Shown: positions 8,991-18,823, numbered from the stretch's first letter. The stretch is 64,000 nucleotides of DNA from Rubripirellula lacrimiformis (GCF_007741535.1 NZ_CP036525.1:4402001-4466000), one strand, 5' to 3'. Translations and numbers: made by a program. The notes: generated by a model from the letters alone, not told the origin.

Positions 8991-9619
8991 GAACGAATCT
9001 CCGTTAAGTTTCGCTTCATCCTTTGGATCGCACGCAGCCACAACATGCGAACGGCGCCACTGGACCGCCCCAATTCCTGGGCGATCTGGTCAAACGATCT
9101 CCCATCGAAGTGCCGCATGACGATGACTTGCTGGTAATCCGGAGGAAGATTGCCAATGGCATCCGCTACCAAGATGGCGTGTTCCTGCTGCGATGCGATC
9201 GTTCCCGGCGATTGCTGCAAATGATCATGCGCGATCGATGCAAGCCCGAAGCTAGAACGGCTGAGGCTCGCATTGATCGCTTCCATCGAAACTTCACGTC
9301 GAACGTCACGCCTCGCTGCGTGCAAATGTTTCTCGTGCGCGTCCGCGATACGGCTGGCCAAAATGGATCGGATCCAAGCCACAAACTCGTCGGTGGATGC
9401 CCCCCGAAACTGCTCGAACGATTCAATCGCATGCAGGAAGGTTTCCTGGATCACGTCGGAAACCGTTACGCGAGATTTCACTTTGGACGACAAGTTGCTG
9501 CGTGCAAGTAGACGCAAGTAGTGTTGGTAGCACGCAAACAAGTCCTGCATTGCTGAGGGGTTCCCAGCACGCGCCAACTGCAACAGGCCAGCCTGATGAT
9601 CGATTCGAGAAGATGACAT
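8987..9619 (-). CDS. ECF RNA polymerase sigma factor (planctomycete type)
   Basis: The preferred start, ATG 9619, gives 210 residues beginning MSSSRIDHQAG; the frame is open to TTG 9880, but that extension looks non-coding. Region 2 includes AMQDLFACYQHYLRLLARS and VSDVIQETFLHAIESFEQF. Region 4 has LPPDYQQVIVMRHFDGRSF, then FDQIAQELGRSSGAVRMLW (the helix-turn-helix), ending in RAIQRMKRNL. It is the first gene of an operon with the kinase (4-bp overlap) and the cohesin-like protein. No anti-sigma gene is adjacent, so the kinase is the likely regulator. It differs from the truncated sigma at 2988 and the Rhodopirellula/Verrucomicrobium-type sigma at 40206. Confidence 0.9.
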   Translation of the reverse strand: MSSSRIDHQAGLLQLARAGNPSAMQDLFACYQHYLRLLARSNLSSKVKSRVTVSDVIQETFLHAIESFEQFRGASTDEFVAWIRSILASRIADAHEKHLHAARRDVRREVSMEAINASLSRSSFGLASIAHDHLQQSPGTIASQQEHAILVADAIGNLPPDYQQVIVMRHFDGRSFDQIAQELGRSSGAVRMLWLRAIQRMKRNLTEIRS

Positions 9620-9941
9620 CGAAAGCAAAATGAGAGGTGGAAATGGCAGCTGCATTATAGACATGAGAGGCGATGGCGTGAGCCAGCGAACCAGGCCCAC
9701 GAGACCTAGACCGGATTCGATTTTTTTTGTCACGCGTCCTTTCACGAATTGCACAGTTTTCTTACTTGCGATCAAAACCGCTTTTTGAAACGGCAGCCAA
9801 CTGCATCGATTTCCCCGTGGACGCGGCGCCCCTACGGTAGCCAGGCAGAGCAGTTTCGATGTTTTCCCGTGACATTGCAAAGCCGAACCCGTCTGTCTAA
9901 CTAGGCAGATCGTTTCCCATTCTCTTGCTCAGCTCAACACC
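9620..9941. promoter_or_regulatory. Divergent intergenic region between the sigma-kinase operon and the dockerin protein gene
   Basis: About 320 bases separate the two divergent transcription units, so promoters for both should lie here. It includes a T-rich run (TTTTTTTT, about 9720-9727) and TTGCACAG near 9750. I could not assign -35 and -10 boxes with confidence. The position suggests that the sigma factor may control both directions. Confidence 0.4.
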
Positions 9942-12638
9942 ATGCGACCATCCAAAAAACTTCGCAAGCCGCGATCCACACGGCGTCTCCATCTAGAACG
10001 TCTCTCGGACCGCGCACTCCTGGCCGTCCTGGGCGTGGCACCTGGTCCCGGCGATGATGCGGCGGCACTGTTTGCCGAAGCCGTTGCGACCGCCAATGCG
10101 ACGCCCGAGGCGGATACGATTGAACTTGCTGCGGGGACCTATGATTTGGCGTCACTGGAAGTCGGAACGATTTCGATCGAGTCCGACGTTTCGATCATTG
10201 GCATGTCACCCACCCAGACTCAGATCATCCCCATGCCGGGCAGCACCGTGTTGTCAGTATCGCAATCAGGTAGGCTGGAACTGTCGAATTTGACGCTGTA
10301 CGGATCGGGCGGAAGTTCCGGTGCAGCATTACGGGTCGACGGTGACGCGACGCTCAACAGTGTCGCGATCATCGGATTGGTGGACGGGGATCTGAAAGGC
10401 GAGTTGGATCTGATCCGATCGACACTCCTGTATGGTGGCGGAACTTTCGAAATCAACAACTCGGTTTTGGTCGATAGCGTGGGCGCAGCAATTCGTCTGC
10501 AGGGTGACCTTAGCGGTACCGACGACGCCAGTTCGGCCACGATTCGCAACACCGTGATCTCTGGCTCGGCAGCCCAAGCGGTCTTTGGAACGACCGATGC
10601 ATTCACGATGATCGATTCGACGGTTTTTGATAACGGTCTCGGCGTTGCTTTGATTGGGCGGTCGCTTAATGTTGACCTGTCCGGATCGACCATCGCTGGC
10701 AACACCAACCGGCTAGGCCTGTCGCAATTTTGGTTCACGACGTCGTCTTCCGCGCCAGGTCTGGCGATCATGACGGCCATGGATGGCTCCACCGCAGACT
10801 CCAACAACAGCCAGTTGACGCTAAGCGATAGCAACGTGATCGTCGGCAATCAATCACCACCGGATGGCATCTCGGATGCTGAGCAACGCGAGATCTACGT
10901 CAGCGAACGGTTCGGAGGTCCAGCGAACGATCAATACCCCCGCCACCTTGGCAACCAACAAATCGCAGCCGAAAACATCGCCGCGGTCTCCGTCAATACT
11001 GAAGTGATCGACGGCATACGTTTCTTGAATAGCGACCTAGAACTCGAAGGCGTGAATGTTGACCTGATCGACACCGACCAATCGACACAGATCGAATCAC
11101 GCGGGATGGGATCGTCACGTGTTTTCTGGAGTCCAACGCAGCACCGATTCTATTTGGATTCCGCCCCGCGTCCATTGACCGACATGATTGAAATCGCCGA
11201 TTTGCTGGCGCCGCTGGATGCGGGCCAAGTCGTTTCCGCAGGATCGGCTGTCATGCTTGCTGCACCAACCATCGTATCCCAGAACGAACAACTATCGATC
11301 GCACAGCAGAACGCCTGGACATTCCTAAACCCGACCAGCGTATCCAGCCAGATCGGCGGTACCGTTTCACTGACCGGTGTTGGCACGAACTTCCCACAGC
11401 AAATCCGCTACGTTCCACCGACTCTCTTCGAAGGCGTCGACACTCTGACGGTTCGCGGCCTGGATCGAATGGGCAACGAGGTTGAGGGGACGATCACGAT
11501 CGATGTCGTTCGTTCCACGGGTATCACCATCAATGTTGCTGCGTCCGAACTAGACGACCAGATCGAAGTTGCCATCTCTACCAGTGGCTTCCAGAACCTG
11601 TCATCCTTTGATTTCGACGTTAGCTTTGATTCCACGGTCGTCAAATTGGTTGATACCGATTTCGGTCGCGAGTTTCCTTTCCTAGCGGAAACACGATCAC
11701 GCGGAAATGACCGCATCAACGTCAGTGCACTGGGCGGGTTTAGCCGTGGAAGCGACTTGATCACACTGCGATTCGAACGCATCGCACCGGGCTCGGCCAA
11801 CATCGATCTGGTGGAAGCTGGATTCAGTGCAGGCTTCCAAGGCCAATCGATCCACTTGTCAGGATTCGACCAAGCGTATTACTACCTGAGCCAGGACGAT
11901 GTCAACCGTGACGGAAAGGTCACCGCACGCGACTCATTGAACATCGTCAATCGTCTGGGAACCATCGATTCCGAAGGTGAAAGTGGTACCGAACGTGCCG
12001 AGTACCAACGCGACTACGATGCCAATGGCGACGGAGTGATCTCTGCCAGCGACTCACTCAGGATCATCAATCGCCTCGGCCGCCAGGGCGTCTACGAAGG
12101 TGAATCAGCCGACCAACATACCGTCTTCTCTGCCTCGGCTTCCCAACATCTCGATCCGGCCAAGGCGATCCCCAGTTTCGTTGGACGCCCCGGGCTGCCG
12201 ATCGATGATGGACGTCCGCGTGATTCGGTGAACGTCACACCGCCAACGGCCGAACAACAGGCAAGTGCCCAACCGATTGAGTTCAATGCCGAGGGAGCTG
12301 CGACCCTGGACCAGTCACTAGCGGACGCCGGCGACCAAAATCTGTTCGTGCTGGATTCCGCCGGTGGCCAGATTGGATTTGGACTCGAATCGGTGATCCC
12401 TACCGGCCAACCCAACGATTTGGAACCGAAGCTGTCTCTGGTACTGTTCCGTGCTGACGGAACGCTAATCGAAGCCTATCCAACCGCCACCACGAAACGA
12501 GTGATCGGCGGCGCGATCAGTACCGTGCCGGGCGAGCGGATCTATCTTCGTGTTGCAACCACAGATGCCGACACGCTGAACTATCGACTGGAACTGCTAA
12601 AATTGACCTCGTCATCAAAGGGTACGACGACGATCTAG
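9942..12638 (+). CDS. Large surface protein: LEPR-XLL-like motif, beta-helix region, cohesin-like domain, dockerin type I
   Basis: An 898-residue protein. A basic N-terminus leads into RRLHLERLSDRALLAV (about residues 14-29), the LEPR-XLL-like motif. Residues about 50-330 are a Ser/Thr/Asn-rich region of short beta strands typical of right-handed beta-helix (pectin-lyase fold) proteins. Residues about 525-640 look cohesin-like (LSSFDFDVSFDSTVVKLVD). A type I dockerin follows at about 645-715, with two calcium loops, DVNRDGKVTARDSLNIVNRL and DANGDGVISASDSLRIINRL. A beta-sandwich resembling a pre-peptidase C-terminal domain ends the protein. It is transcribed divergently from the sigma-kinase-cohesin operon. 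A role in surface display or cell contact is plausible; no catalytic site was recognised. Confidence 0.82.
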   Translation: MRPSKKLRKPRSTRRLHLERLSDRALLAVLGVAPGPGDDAAALFAEAVATANATPEADTIELAAGTYDLASLEVGTISIESDVSIIGMSPTQTQIIPMPGSTVLSVSQSGRLELSNLTLYGSGGSSGAALRVDGDATLNSVAIIGLVDGDLKGELDLIRSTLLYGGGTFEINNSVLVDSVGAAIRLQGDLSGTDDASSATIRNTVISGSAAQAVFGTTDAFTMIDSTVFDNGLGVALIGRSLNVDLSGSTIAGNTNRLGLSQFWFTTSSSAPGLAIMTAMDGSTADSNNSQLTLSDSNVIVGNQSPPDGISDAEQREIYVSERFGGPANDQYPRHLGNQQIAAENIAAVSVNTEVIDGIRFLNSDLELEGVNVDLIDTDQSTQIESRGMGSSRVFWSPTQHRFYLDSAPRPLTDMIEIADLLAPLDAGQVVSAGSAVMLAAPTIVSQNEQLSIAQQNAWTFLNPTSVSSQIGGTVSLTGVGTNFPQQIRYVPPTLFEGVDTLTVRGLDRMGNEVEGTITIDVVRSTGITINVAASELDDQIEVAISTSGFQNLSSFDFDVSFDSTVVKLVDTDFGREFPFLAETRSRGNDRINVSALGGFSRGSDLITLRFERIAPGSANIDLVEAGFSAGFQGQSIHLSGFDQAYYYLSQDDVNRDGKVTARDSLNIVNRLGTIDSEGESGTERAEYQRDYDANGDGVISASDSLRIINRLGRQGVYEGESADQHTVFSASASQHLDPAKAIPSFVGRPGLPIDDGRPRDSVNVTPPTAEQQASAQPIEFNAEGAATLDQSLADAGDQNLFVLDSAGGQIGFGLESVIPTGQPNDLEPKLSLVLFRADGTLIEAYPTATTKRVIGGAISTVPGERIYLRVATTDADTLNYRLELLKLTSSSKGTTTI

Positions 12639-12660
12639 AACAGCGTTCCAATGGCGGTAA

Positions 12661-13605
12661 TCATGGCTGCGGTTCCGCGAGTCCTCGCAGGCGTAGCCAG
12701 TCGGTGGCTCGTTCAGGCCAGGTGCCGATGTCCGAGTTCGGGACTTGGCGTGCACCGTACCCGTGGCCTCCGTTTTGGTACACGTGCAGCTCGGCGGGAA
12801 CGCCATGCCTTTTCAACCCCGCGTACAGCAGGACGCTGCCGATGGACGTCGAGTTGTCGTCGTGCGTATGAACGATGAACGTTGGTCGACAATCTTTGTT
12901 TGGCTGGATCGGAACGATCAAACGGCCAAGCGATTCCCCCTGATCGCTGCCCTTTCGAACCAAGTTCCAGGGATAGATCAGCATCGAAAAGTCGGGCCGA
13001 CAATCCTGTTCGTCGATGATGTCGATCGATGGATAGGCCGCATTGCCGCTGGCCGTCATCCAGACTGCCCCCACCTGACCACCCGCCGAAAACGACAATT
13101 GACCGACTCGATCCGGGTCAACTTGATATTGCTGGGCCCGGGAACGGATCATTCGGATCGTCCGCTGGGCATCCTGCAACGGACGCAGCCAAGCCGGTTC
13201 ATCCTTCGGGGTCACTTCGTTCGTACGATAGCGAAGTACGAAGACCGATATTCCCAATCGATTCAGAAGCGGCGCGACTTCCGATCCCTCCTTATCGGGA
13301 ACGACCTTCATGAATCCACCGCCCGGCAAGACAACCACGGCGGTTCCGTTTGGTTTGTCCGCAAGAAAAACGTCCACGGTTGGTCGGCGGACGTTGTGAA
13401 GGCGTGTGACGCCGTCGTCGATCCCGCTGGATGGCAGTCGCGGTACGCCGACGGAATCGGACGCTTCGCCGGAGATCTCACGGGGTGCCAATCCAGGCCA
13501 CACCGGGACCGAGTCGGCCGCCACGATGACGCCGGAAAAGCAACTCAGCGCGACCCCACAAACCAAGACCCGCAAAATCGACCGATGCATACTTCTGTGT
13601 CTCAT
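12661..13605 (-). CDS. Secreted alpha/beta hydrolase (esterase, BD-FAE/acetylxylan-esterase-like)
   Basis: The 314-residue precursor has a signal peptide (hydrophobic segment about residues 9-29, LRVLVCGVALSCFSGVIVAA). The oxyanion region VVVLPGGGFMKV lies near residue 91. The nucleophile elbow is LSFSAGG, the acidic residue probably lies in HTHDDNST, and the histidine is in NGGHGYG. These features fit small carbohydrate esterases acting on acetylated or feruloylated polysaccharide. The gene lies 33 bases downstream of a DUF1501 gene and is third in a PSCyt-DUF1501-esterase transcription unit. The natural substrate cannot be read from sequence. Confidence 0.85.
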   Translation of the reverse strand: MRHRSMHRSILRVLVCGVALSCFSGVIVAADSVPVWPGLAPREISGEASDSVGVPRLPSSGIDDGVTRLHNVRRPTVDVFLADKPNGTAVVVLPGGGFMKVVPDKEGSEVAPLLNRLGISVFVLRYRTNEVTPKDEPAWLRPLQDAQRTIRMIRSRAQQYQVDPDRVGQLSFSAGGQVGAVWMTASGNAAYPSIDIIDEQDCRPDFSMLIYPWNLVRKGSDQGESLGRLIVPIQPNKDCRPTFIVHTHDDNSTSIGSVLLYAGLKRHGVPAELHVYQNGGHGYGARQVPNSDIGTWPERATDWLRLRGLAEPQP

Positions 13606-13638
13606 GAAAAAACGAGTTGCGGCTTCACGAATCGACGA

Positions 13639-15117
13639 TCAGGCCAAGATATCTTTCAATACATGTGCCTTTTCGACTCCGGTCAATCGCACATCCAGCC
13701 CCTGGAACCGGACCGATAGCCGCTCGTGATCCAGCCCCAATTGGTGCAGGATTGTCGCGTGAATGTCGCGAACGTGGCAACCGTTTTCGATGGGTGAAAA
13801 ACCGAACTCGTCCGTTTCCCCGTAGACCACTCCCGGTTTCATCCCGCCGCCAGCGAACCACATGGTGAAGGCATCGATGTGGTGGTTCCGGCCGGTCGAT
13901 TGCCTGACTTCGCCCATCGGTGTTCGACCGAACTCGCCCCCCCACACGACCAGCGTTTCGTCCAGCAGATCGCGTTGTTTCAGATCTTTGATCAAACCGG
14001 CAGTCGACTTATCGATTTCTTCACAAATCTTGGGTAGGTGCGTTTCCAGGTTCTCGGTAGGTCCGCCGTGGTGGTCCCAGTTGGTATGATAAAGCTGGAC
14101 GAAACGAACGCCGCGTTCGACCAGACGACGAGCCAACAAGCAGTTTCTCGCATAACTGGTCTCGTCCGGGTCTTTGATCCCATACAATTCCAAGGTGGCG
14201 GCGGTCTCGTCGCTGGTGTCCATCAGCTCCGGTGCACTCGACTGCATCTGATACGCCATCTCGTAGGCGTTGATGCGAGTGGTGATCTCCTGATCGCCGG
14301 TTTCCACCAATCGTTTCAGATTCAGTTCACGCAGGGTGTCGACCAGTTCCCGCTGTTGTTGGTTGGATATTCCTTGGGGCGTCGACAGATTCAGAATCGG
14401 GTCACCCTGGTTTCTTAGCGGCACGCCCTGGTACGACGTGGGCAGGACTCCGCTGCTCCAGTGCATTGCCCCACCGCGTGGCCCACGTGGTCCACTTTGC
14501 AGCACCACGAATCCCGGCAGGTTGTCACATTCGCTTCCCAACCCATAGGTTGTCCACGCGCCCAGACTGGGTCGACCAAACAAGCCCGTGCCGGTATTCA
14601 TGAACAGTTTGGCGGGCGCGTGATTGAACAGGTCGGTGCTGCAGGTTTTGACAATCGTCAGGTCGTCCACGATCTTTGCCGTGTGCGGCAAGTAATCGCT
14701 GACCCAGGTGCCGTTGTCACCGTGTTGGTCAAACTTGGGCCGAAATCCAAGGAGGTCGGTCCGGTGGCTGCTGCCCATGAAAGCGAACCGTTTCCCTTCG
14801 ACAAAGCTTTTGGGAATCGGTTGACCGCTCAGCTCGTTCAGCTTCGGTTTGTAATCGAAGGTTTCCAGTTGCGACGGGCCACCGGCCATGAACAGGAAGA
14901 TCACGTTTTTTGCTTTCGCAGGAAAGTGAGCGATCCGCGGCTGCAGCGGGTTGGTCATCGGCCCGGGTTGCTGGGCCCCTAGTCGCTGATCCGCCAACAA
15001 ACTAGCCAGCGCGATCGATCCAATCCCGGTACCGCACTGACTGAAGAAGTGGCGTCGTGTTTCCGCTCGCAGCGATTCAGATTTTCTATTTCGTTTCATC
15101 GTTCCGTCTCCGGTCAC
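13639..15117 (-). CDS. DUF1501 family protein (alkaline-phosphatase/sulfatase fold), Tat-exported
   Basis: A 492-residue protein of a family abundant in planctomycetes and of unknown biochemical function. The N-terminus has a Tat-type leader: TRRHFFSQCGTG followed by a hydrophobic run to about residue 43. The family landmarks are present: KNVIFLFMAGGPSQLETFDYKP, the central SARNCLLARRLVERGVRFVQ-like helix (here TSYARNCLLARR), GGEFGRTPM, GRNHH, and a C-terminal HATILHQLGLDHERL. The start overlaps the stop of the PSCyt gene by 4 bases (15114-15117), which implies translational coupling. Such pairs recur in the genome (see 29629), so the two products probably work together in the periplasm. Confidence 0.9.
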   Translation of the reverse strand: MTGDGTMKRNRKSESLRAETRRHFFSQCGTGIGSIALASLLADQRLGAQQPGPMTNPLQPRIAHFPAKAKNVIFLFMAGGPSQLETFDYKPKLNELSGQPIPKSFVEGKRFAFMGSSHRTDLLGFRPKFDQHGDNGTWVSDYLPHTAKIVDDLTIVKTCSTDLFNHAPAKLFMNTGTGLFGRPSLGAWTTYGLGSECDNLPGFVVLQSGPRGPRGGAMHWSSGVLPTSYQGVPLRNQGDPILNLSTPQGISNQQQRELVDTLRELNLKRLVETGDQEITTRINAYEMAYQMQSSAPELMDTSDETAATLELYGIKDPDETSYARNCLLARRLVERGVRFVQLYHTNWDHHGGPTENLETHLPKICEEIDKSTAGLIKDLKQRDLLDETLVVWGGEFGRTPMGEVRQSTGRNHHIDAFTMWFAGGGMKPGVVYGETDEFGFSPIENGCHVRDIHATILHQLGLDHERLSVRFQGLDVRLTGVEKAHVLKDILA

Positions 15118-17456
15118 TCGCGGTTAATAGTTTCGTCAAGATTCAGCAAGGCCCTGGCCGCATTCAGCGTATCGAGTCGCTTCAACAGCGTCAGTTCGTC
15201 CGCCGTTGGACGGCGCGATGTACAGCGTTGGAATGCGACCTCCAGTCCCTGTTCGTCGATAATCTTCTGCAACGCTTCGGCAAGTTCAAAGAATCCGGCG
15301 TCGTTCAACAGCGTCAACGCCTGCAGGGGCGTGTTGCTGCGGATTCGGCGTGTGCAACTGTTCAACCCGTCGGGTGCGTCAAAAACGTTCAGTGCCGGCG
15401 GCGGCGTCACTCGGTAAACAAACGTGTACAGGCCACGTCGATACCGGTCTTCGCCGGTGCTGGCGTGCCAGGCACGATTTCGCTGGCCCAGATTCATCAC
15501 GCCGTCTGGGATCGGTGGGTAGACGGGCGGACCTCCCATCTTTCCCGAAAACATCCCGCTGGCGACCAACGCCACATCGCGGACAATTTCCGCATCCAGG
15601 CGTAGCCGGTTTTGGCGGCCAAGCAATCGATTCAGCGGATCCATTTGATCCAAATCGGTTCGCGTATTCGAGCTTTGCCGATAGGTATGCGACGACACGA
15701 TTTGTCGATGCAGATCCTTGATACTCCAACCGTTCTGCTGAAGTTCAAGCGCCAACCAGTCCAACAGTTCCGGATGCGTCGGCGATGTCCCCTGCAGTCC
15801 AAAATCGCTGTCGGTTTCGACCAATCCGATGCCGAAGTACTGTTGCCAAATTCGATTGGCGATCACTCGCGCCGTTAACGGGTTCTGGGGTGACACGATC
15901 CAACGAGCCAAGTCCAATCGACTGGGATATTCGGACTGTGGCTTGAATGAGTGCAGTACGTCCAGCGTCCCCGGAATGACCTCGTCACTAGGGCGAGTAA
16001 AGTCGCCCTTGATCATCAACGTCGTCTTGCGTGGTTTGGATCGCTCGGACATCACCAAGGTCCGCACACCGGTCGCAAGTGACTTCGCGATCTGGGACAA
16101 CCGCTTGTCGATGGCAGCCGCTTGGGGCGATTCGATTTTCGACGGCAGCGACTTCAACAGTTGCCACTTCTGGTCCAAGGAACGCTTCTTCGCATCGGTG
16201 TCGATCGCCTTTTGGACGTTTTTGCCCAGTGCTTTCTTTTGCGACTCAGTCAGCGCCGTTTCCCAAGCCGACAACTCGTCGACCGATTCATCGACCATTG
16301 CCTGCTGTTGCTGTTGCAGTTTTTTGCGTTCTGCAACCAACGCGTCGGCGTCGACATCATCGGGATAGACCGTGATCGACGGTTCATCCTGATCGTTGAA
16401 AAACGCAAACAGCTCGTAGTATTCTTTCTGCGAGATCGGATCAAACTTGTGGTCATGGCACTGGGCGCATCCGGTCGTCAGCCCTAACCAAACCGTTCCC
16501 GTCGTTGCAACGCGATCAAAGATGCTGTCGATCCGGAACTGTTCAGCATCGATACCGCCCTCTTGGTTGATCTGTGTGTTGCGATGAAATCCCGTCGCAA
16601 CTTTTTGCGATACCGTCGCGTCCGGCAACAGATCACCCGCCAATTGCTGGATCGTGAACTGGTCGAAAGGCATGTCAGCGTTCAGTGCGTCGACGACCCA
16701 GTCGCGGTACAGCCAGATTTGTCTTGGCCCATCGACGGAATAGCCGTTGCTGTCCGCATACCGAGCTTGATCCAACCACCAACGGCCCCAGCGTTCGCCG
16801 TAGTGTGGGCTAGCCAGAAGCCGTTCGACCAAGTCGTGATAGGCGACGTCGGGATCGCGACCGAACGCAACTTCAAATTCAGCAATTTCCTGTACCGAAG
16901 GCGGCAGACCGACCAGATCCAAACTGACACGCCGAATCAATGTTGCCGGTGGTGCCAGCGGAGATAGATCCAGGCCCGCTTCGCTCAACCGATCTTGAAT
17001 CCGCCTGTCTATCGGGTGCACACGATCGGAATCACGGTCCGGTTCCACAGGATCGCGAGTGGGCGGGACGAACGCCCAATGGATTTCGTACTCGGCTCCT
17101 TGGTCGACCCATCGTCGCAGCGTTTCCTTCTGAGCGGCGGTTAGCACCCGCCCCGAATCAGGCGGGGGCATGATTTCATCCGCGTCATCCGTCAACACTC
17201 GGTCGATCAGCGCGCTGGCGGACGAATCGCCAGGAACCACCACCCCGCCTTCGTCCACCGCTCCCGAACGCGTGTCCAGTCGCAGATCGGCTTGACGTGC
17301 CCCGCTGTCAAACCCGTGACAGGCGTAACAGTTCTCCGACAAAATCGGCCGAATGTCCCGGTCAAAGCTGACCTTCACAGTCGCTTCGTCACCCGCGGCC
17401 GATGAGGCGATCGCCATCAAAAACAGCAGGGGGGTAAGGCAGAGGGTTGATTTCAT
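15114..17456 (-). CDS. Planctomycete cytochrome C protein (PSCyt1-DUF1549-DUF1553)
   Basis: The 780-residue secreted protein has a signal peptide ending near residue 22. A heme-binding motif NCYACHG (C43, C46, H47) lies in the PSCyt1 domain, followed by GGVVVPGDSSASALIDRVL and MPPP. DUF1549 follows (about 130-340) and includes a second CxxCH in TGCAQCHDHKFDPIS. DUF1553 covers about 510-770 (WIVSPQNPLTARVIANRIWQ; RSNTPLQALTLLNDAGFF). It is shorter than the ~1000-residue versions because the insert between the two DUFs is small. Two CxxCH motifs suggest a diheme protein, possibly for electron transfer in polysaccharide oxidation, but no member has a firmly known reaction. First gene of the PSCyt-DUF1501-esterase unit. 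Confidence 0.9.
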   Translation of the reverse strand: MKSTLCLTPLLFLMAIASSAAGDEATVKVSFDRDIRPILSENCYACHGFDSGARQADLRLDTRSGAVDEGGVVVPGDSSASALIDRVLTDDADEIMPPPDSGRVLTAAQKETLRRWVDQGAEYEIHWAFVPPTRDPVEPDRDSDRVHPIDRRIQDRLSEAGLDLSPLAPPATLIRRVSLDLVGLPPSVQEIAEFEVAFGRDPDVAYHDLVERLLASPHYGERWGRWWLDQARYADSNGYSVDGPRQIWLYRDWVVDALNADMPFDQFTIQQLAGDLLPDATVSQKVATGFHRNTQINQEGGIDAEQFRIDSIFDRVATTGTVWLGLTTGCAQCHDHKFDPISQKEYYELFAFFNDQDEPSITVYPDDVDADALVAERKKLQQQQQAMVDESVDELSAWETALTESQKKALGKNVQKAIDTDAKKRSLDQKWQLLKSLPSKIESPQAAAIDKRLSQIAKSLATGVRTLVMSERSKPRKTTLMIKGDFTRPSDEVIPGTLDVLHSFKPQSEYPSRLDLARWIVSPQNPLTARVIANRIWQQYFGIGLVETDSDFGLQGTSPTHPELLDWLALELQQNGWSIKDLHRQIVSSHTYRQSSNTRTDLDQMDPLNRLLGRQNRLRLDAEIVRDVALVASGMFSGKMGGPPVYPPIPDGVMNLGQRNRAWHASTGEDRYRRGLYTFVYRVTPPPALNVFDAPDGLNSCTRRIRSNTPLQALTLLNDAGFFELAEALQKIIDEQGLEVAFQRCTSRRPTADELTLLKRLDTLNAARALLNLDETINRE

Positions 17457-17812
17457 AGCGTATGAGGGGCCGTTTCGACCCCCAAGATGATGACTGTGGT
17501 TGATGGTGAATGCCGTCTATCCTATTCGATCAGCTGACCGCAGGTGACGGGAACCCGACAATTGCGAACCAGGTCCTCGAGATCCCGCCGTTCGCTTTCA
17601 TAACTGCAAGCGTAGCGAGTCTGAGGTCGGCGGACCGGACAGCGCTGTCCCAGCCCAAAGCGTCGCCGGACTGAAGAAGCGTGAAAGAAGCCCAGCTTGC
17701 GAATCACTTGCGTTGTTACGCCTCGCGATGAATCATGGCACGATCTGCATAACCAACCAAAATTCAGCATCGATCAGTCCGATGCTTGCCCCCAACCCAA
17801 CCGCTGATCGCA
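17457..17812. promoter_or_regulatory. Divergent intergenic region, no gene supported
   Basis: About 355 bases lie between the PSCyt gene (minus) and the SMP-30 gene (plus). An 82-codon frame on the minus strand (17522-17770) shows no family resemblance and no good ribosome site, so it is not called. Promoters for both units should lie here, but none was assigned. Confidence 0.35.
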
Positions 17813-18823
17813 ATGAACTGGATCCCAATGAACCTACCGCCATCCGTCCGACGCACACTCTGCTGGCCCGCTGCGGTGATCGTCATGATCGTCGCTAACG
17901 ATTTGCCCACCACCCAAGCCGACGATGCGGTGTTTGCGGGGCCGCCGAAGATGTTGCTGGAAAGTGGAGCCGGCGAAGGACCGGTGTGGAATCCTAAAAT
18001 CGGGTTGCTAACCAGTTTCGACGGGAACATCCACCTCCGCGACGCCAACGGTAATTCGTCGATCTATCGCGAGAACTCGGGTTCCAATGGTCTGCTATTC
18101 GATCGCGAAGGCCGGCTGATTGTTTGCGAGGCAACTCGTCACCGCGTCACCCGTACCGAACGTGACGGAACGATCGTTGTGTTGGCGGATCAGTTCAACG
18201 GGATGAAGTTCAACCAACCCAATGACCTGACCATCGATACCCAAGGTCGTATCTATTTTTCCGATCCACAGTATGGCGACCGAAGCCAGATGGAAATGAA
18301 GGACGATGATGGCAAGTTGGTCGAAGGCGTCTACCGCATCGACGTCGACGGCACGGTGTCGCGAGTGATCGATCATCAAGTCGACCGGCCCAACGGCTTG
18401 ATCATCACGCCGGACGATCAGTTCATGTACGTTGCCGACAACAATAATGCATTGGGCGGAGCACGGAAGCTATACCGATTCGAAATGCGTGCCGACGGAT
18501 CGGTCGACACCGGATCACAAACGTTGATTCATGATTGGGGAACCACGCGAGGGCCGGATGGAATGAAGTTGGACCAACAAGGCAACCTGTACGTCGCGGC
18601 CGGCTTGAACCAACCCCATCTGCCCCAAGAGACCGCCGATCAGCCCACCGCAGGGATCTATGTCTTTTCAAAACTTGGCAAACAGGTCGCGTTCGTAAAG
18701 ATCCCGCGTGATGAAACGACCAACTGTGCATTCGGTGGCGACGATGGCAAGACTCTGTTCGTTACCGCCGGTGGATCACTGTGGGCAATCCCAACGGTCA
18801 ACGCGGGCTATCAGATTGATTGA
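17813..18823 (+). CDS. SMP-30/gluconolactonase-family beta-propeller protein, secreted
   Basis: From ATG 17813 the product is 336 residues; an in-frame TTG lies 27 bases earlier. A signal peptide follows, with hydrophobic WPAAVIVMIVA (about residues 18-28) and cleavage near TTQADD. The body shows the six-bladed propeller signatures of the family: GEGPVW near residue 53, then FNQPNDLTID, GRIYFSDPQYG, and RPNGLIITPDDQFMYVADNN with the metal-binding Asn/Asp, and finally GPDGMKLDQQGNLYVAA. Members hydrolyse sugar lactones with a divalent metal. A secreted lactonase acting on sugar acids is likely, but the substrate is unknown. Confidence 0.88.
   Translation: MNWIPMNLPPSVRRTLCWPAAVIVMIVANDLPTTQADDAVFAGPPKMLLESGAGEGPVWNPKIGLLTSFDGNIHLRDANGNSSIYRENSGSNGLLFDREGRLIVCEATRHRVTRTERDGTIVVLADQFNGMKFNQPNDLTIDTQGRIYFSDPQYGDRSQMEMKDDDGKLVEGVYRIDVDGTVSRVIDHQVDRPNGLIITPDDQFMYVADNNNALGGARKLYRFEMRADGSVDTGSQTLIHDWGTTRGPDGMKLDQQGNLYVAAGLNQPHLPQETADQPTAGIYVFSKLGKQVAFVKIPRDETTNCAFGGDDGKTLFVTAGGSLWAIPTVNAGYQID

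Noticed and set aside
17522-17770. 82-codon ORF on the minus strand with Cys/His residues
   Set aside because: No family resemblance, no ribosome site, and it lies in a divergent promoter region.
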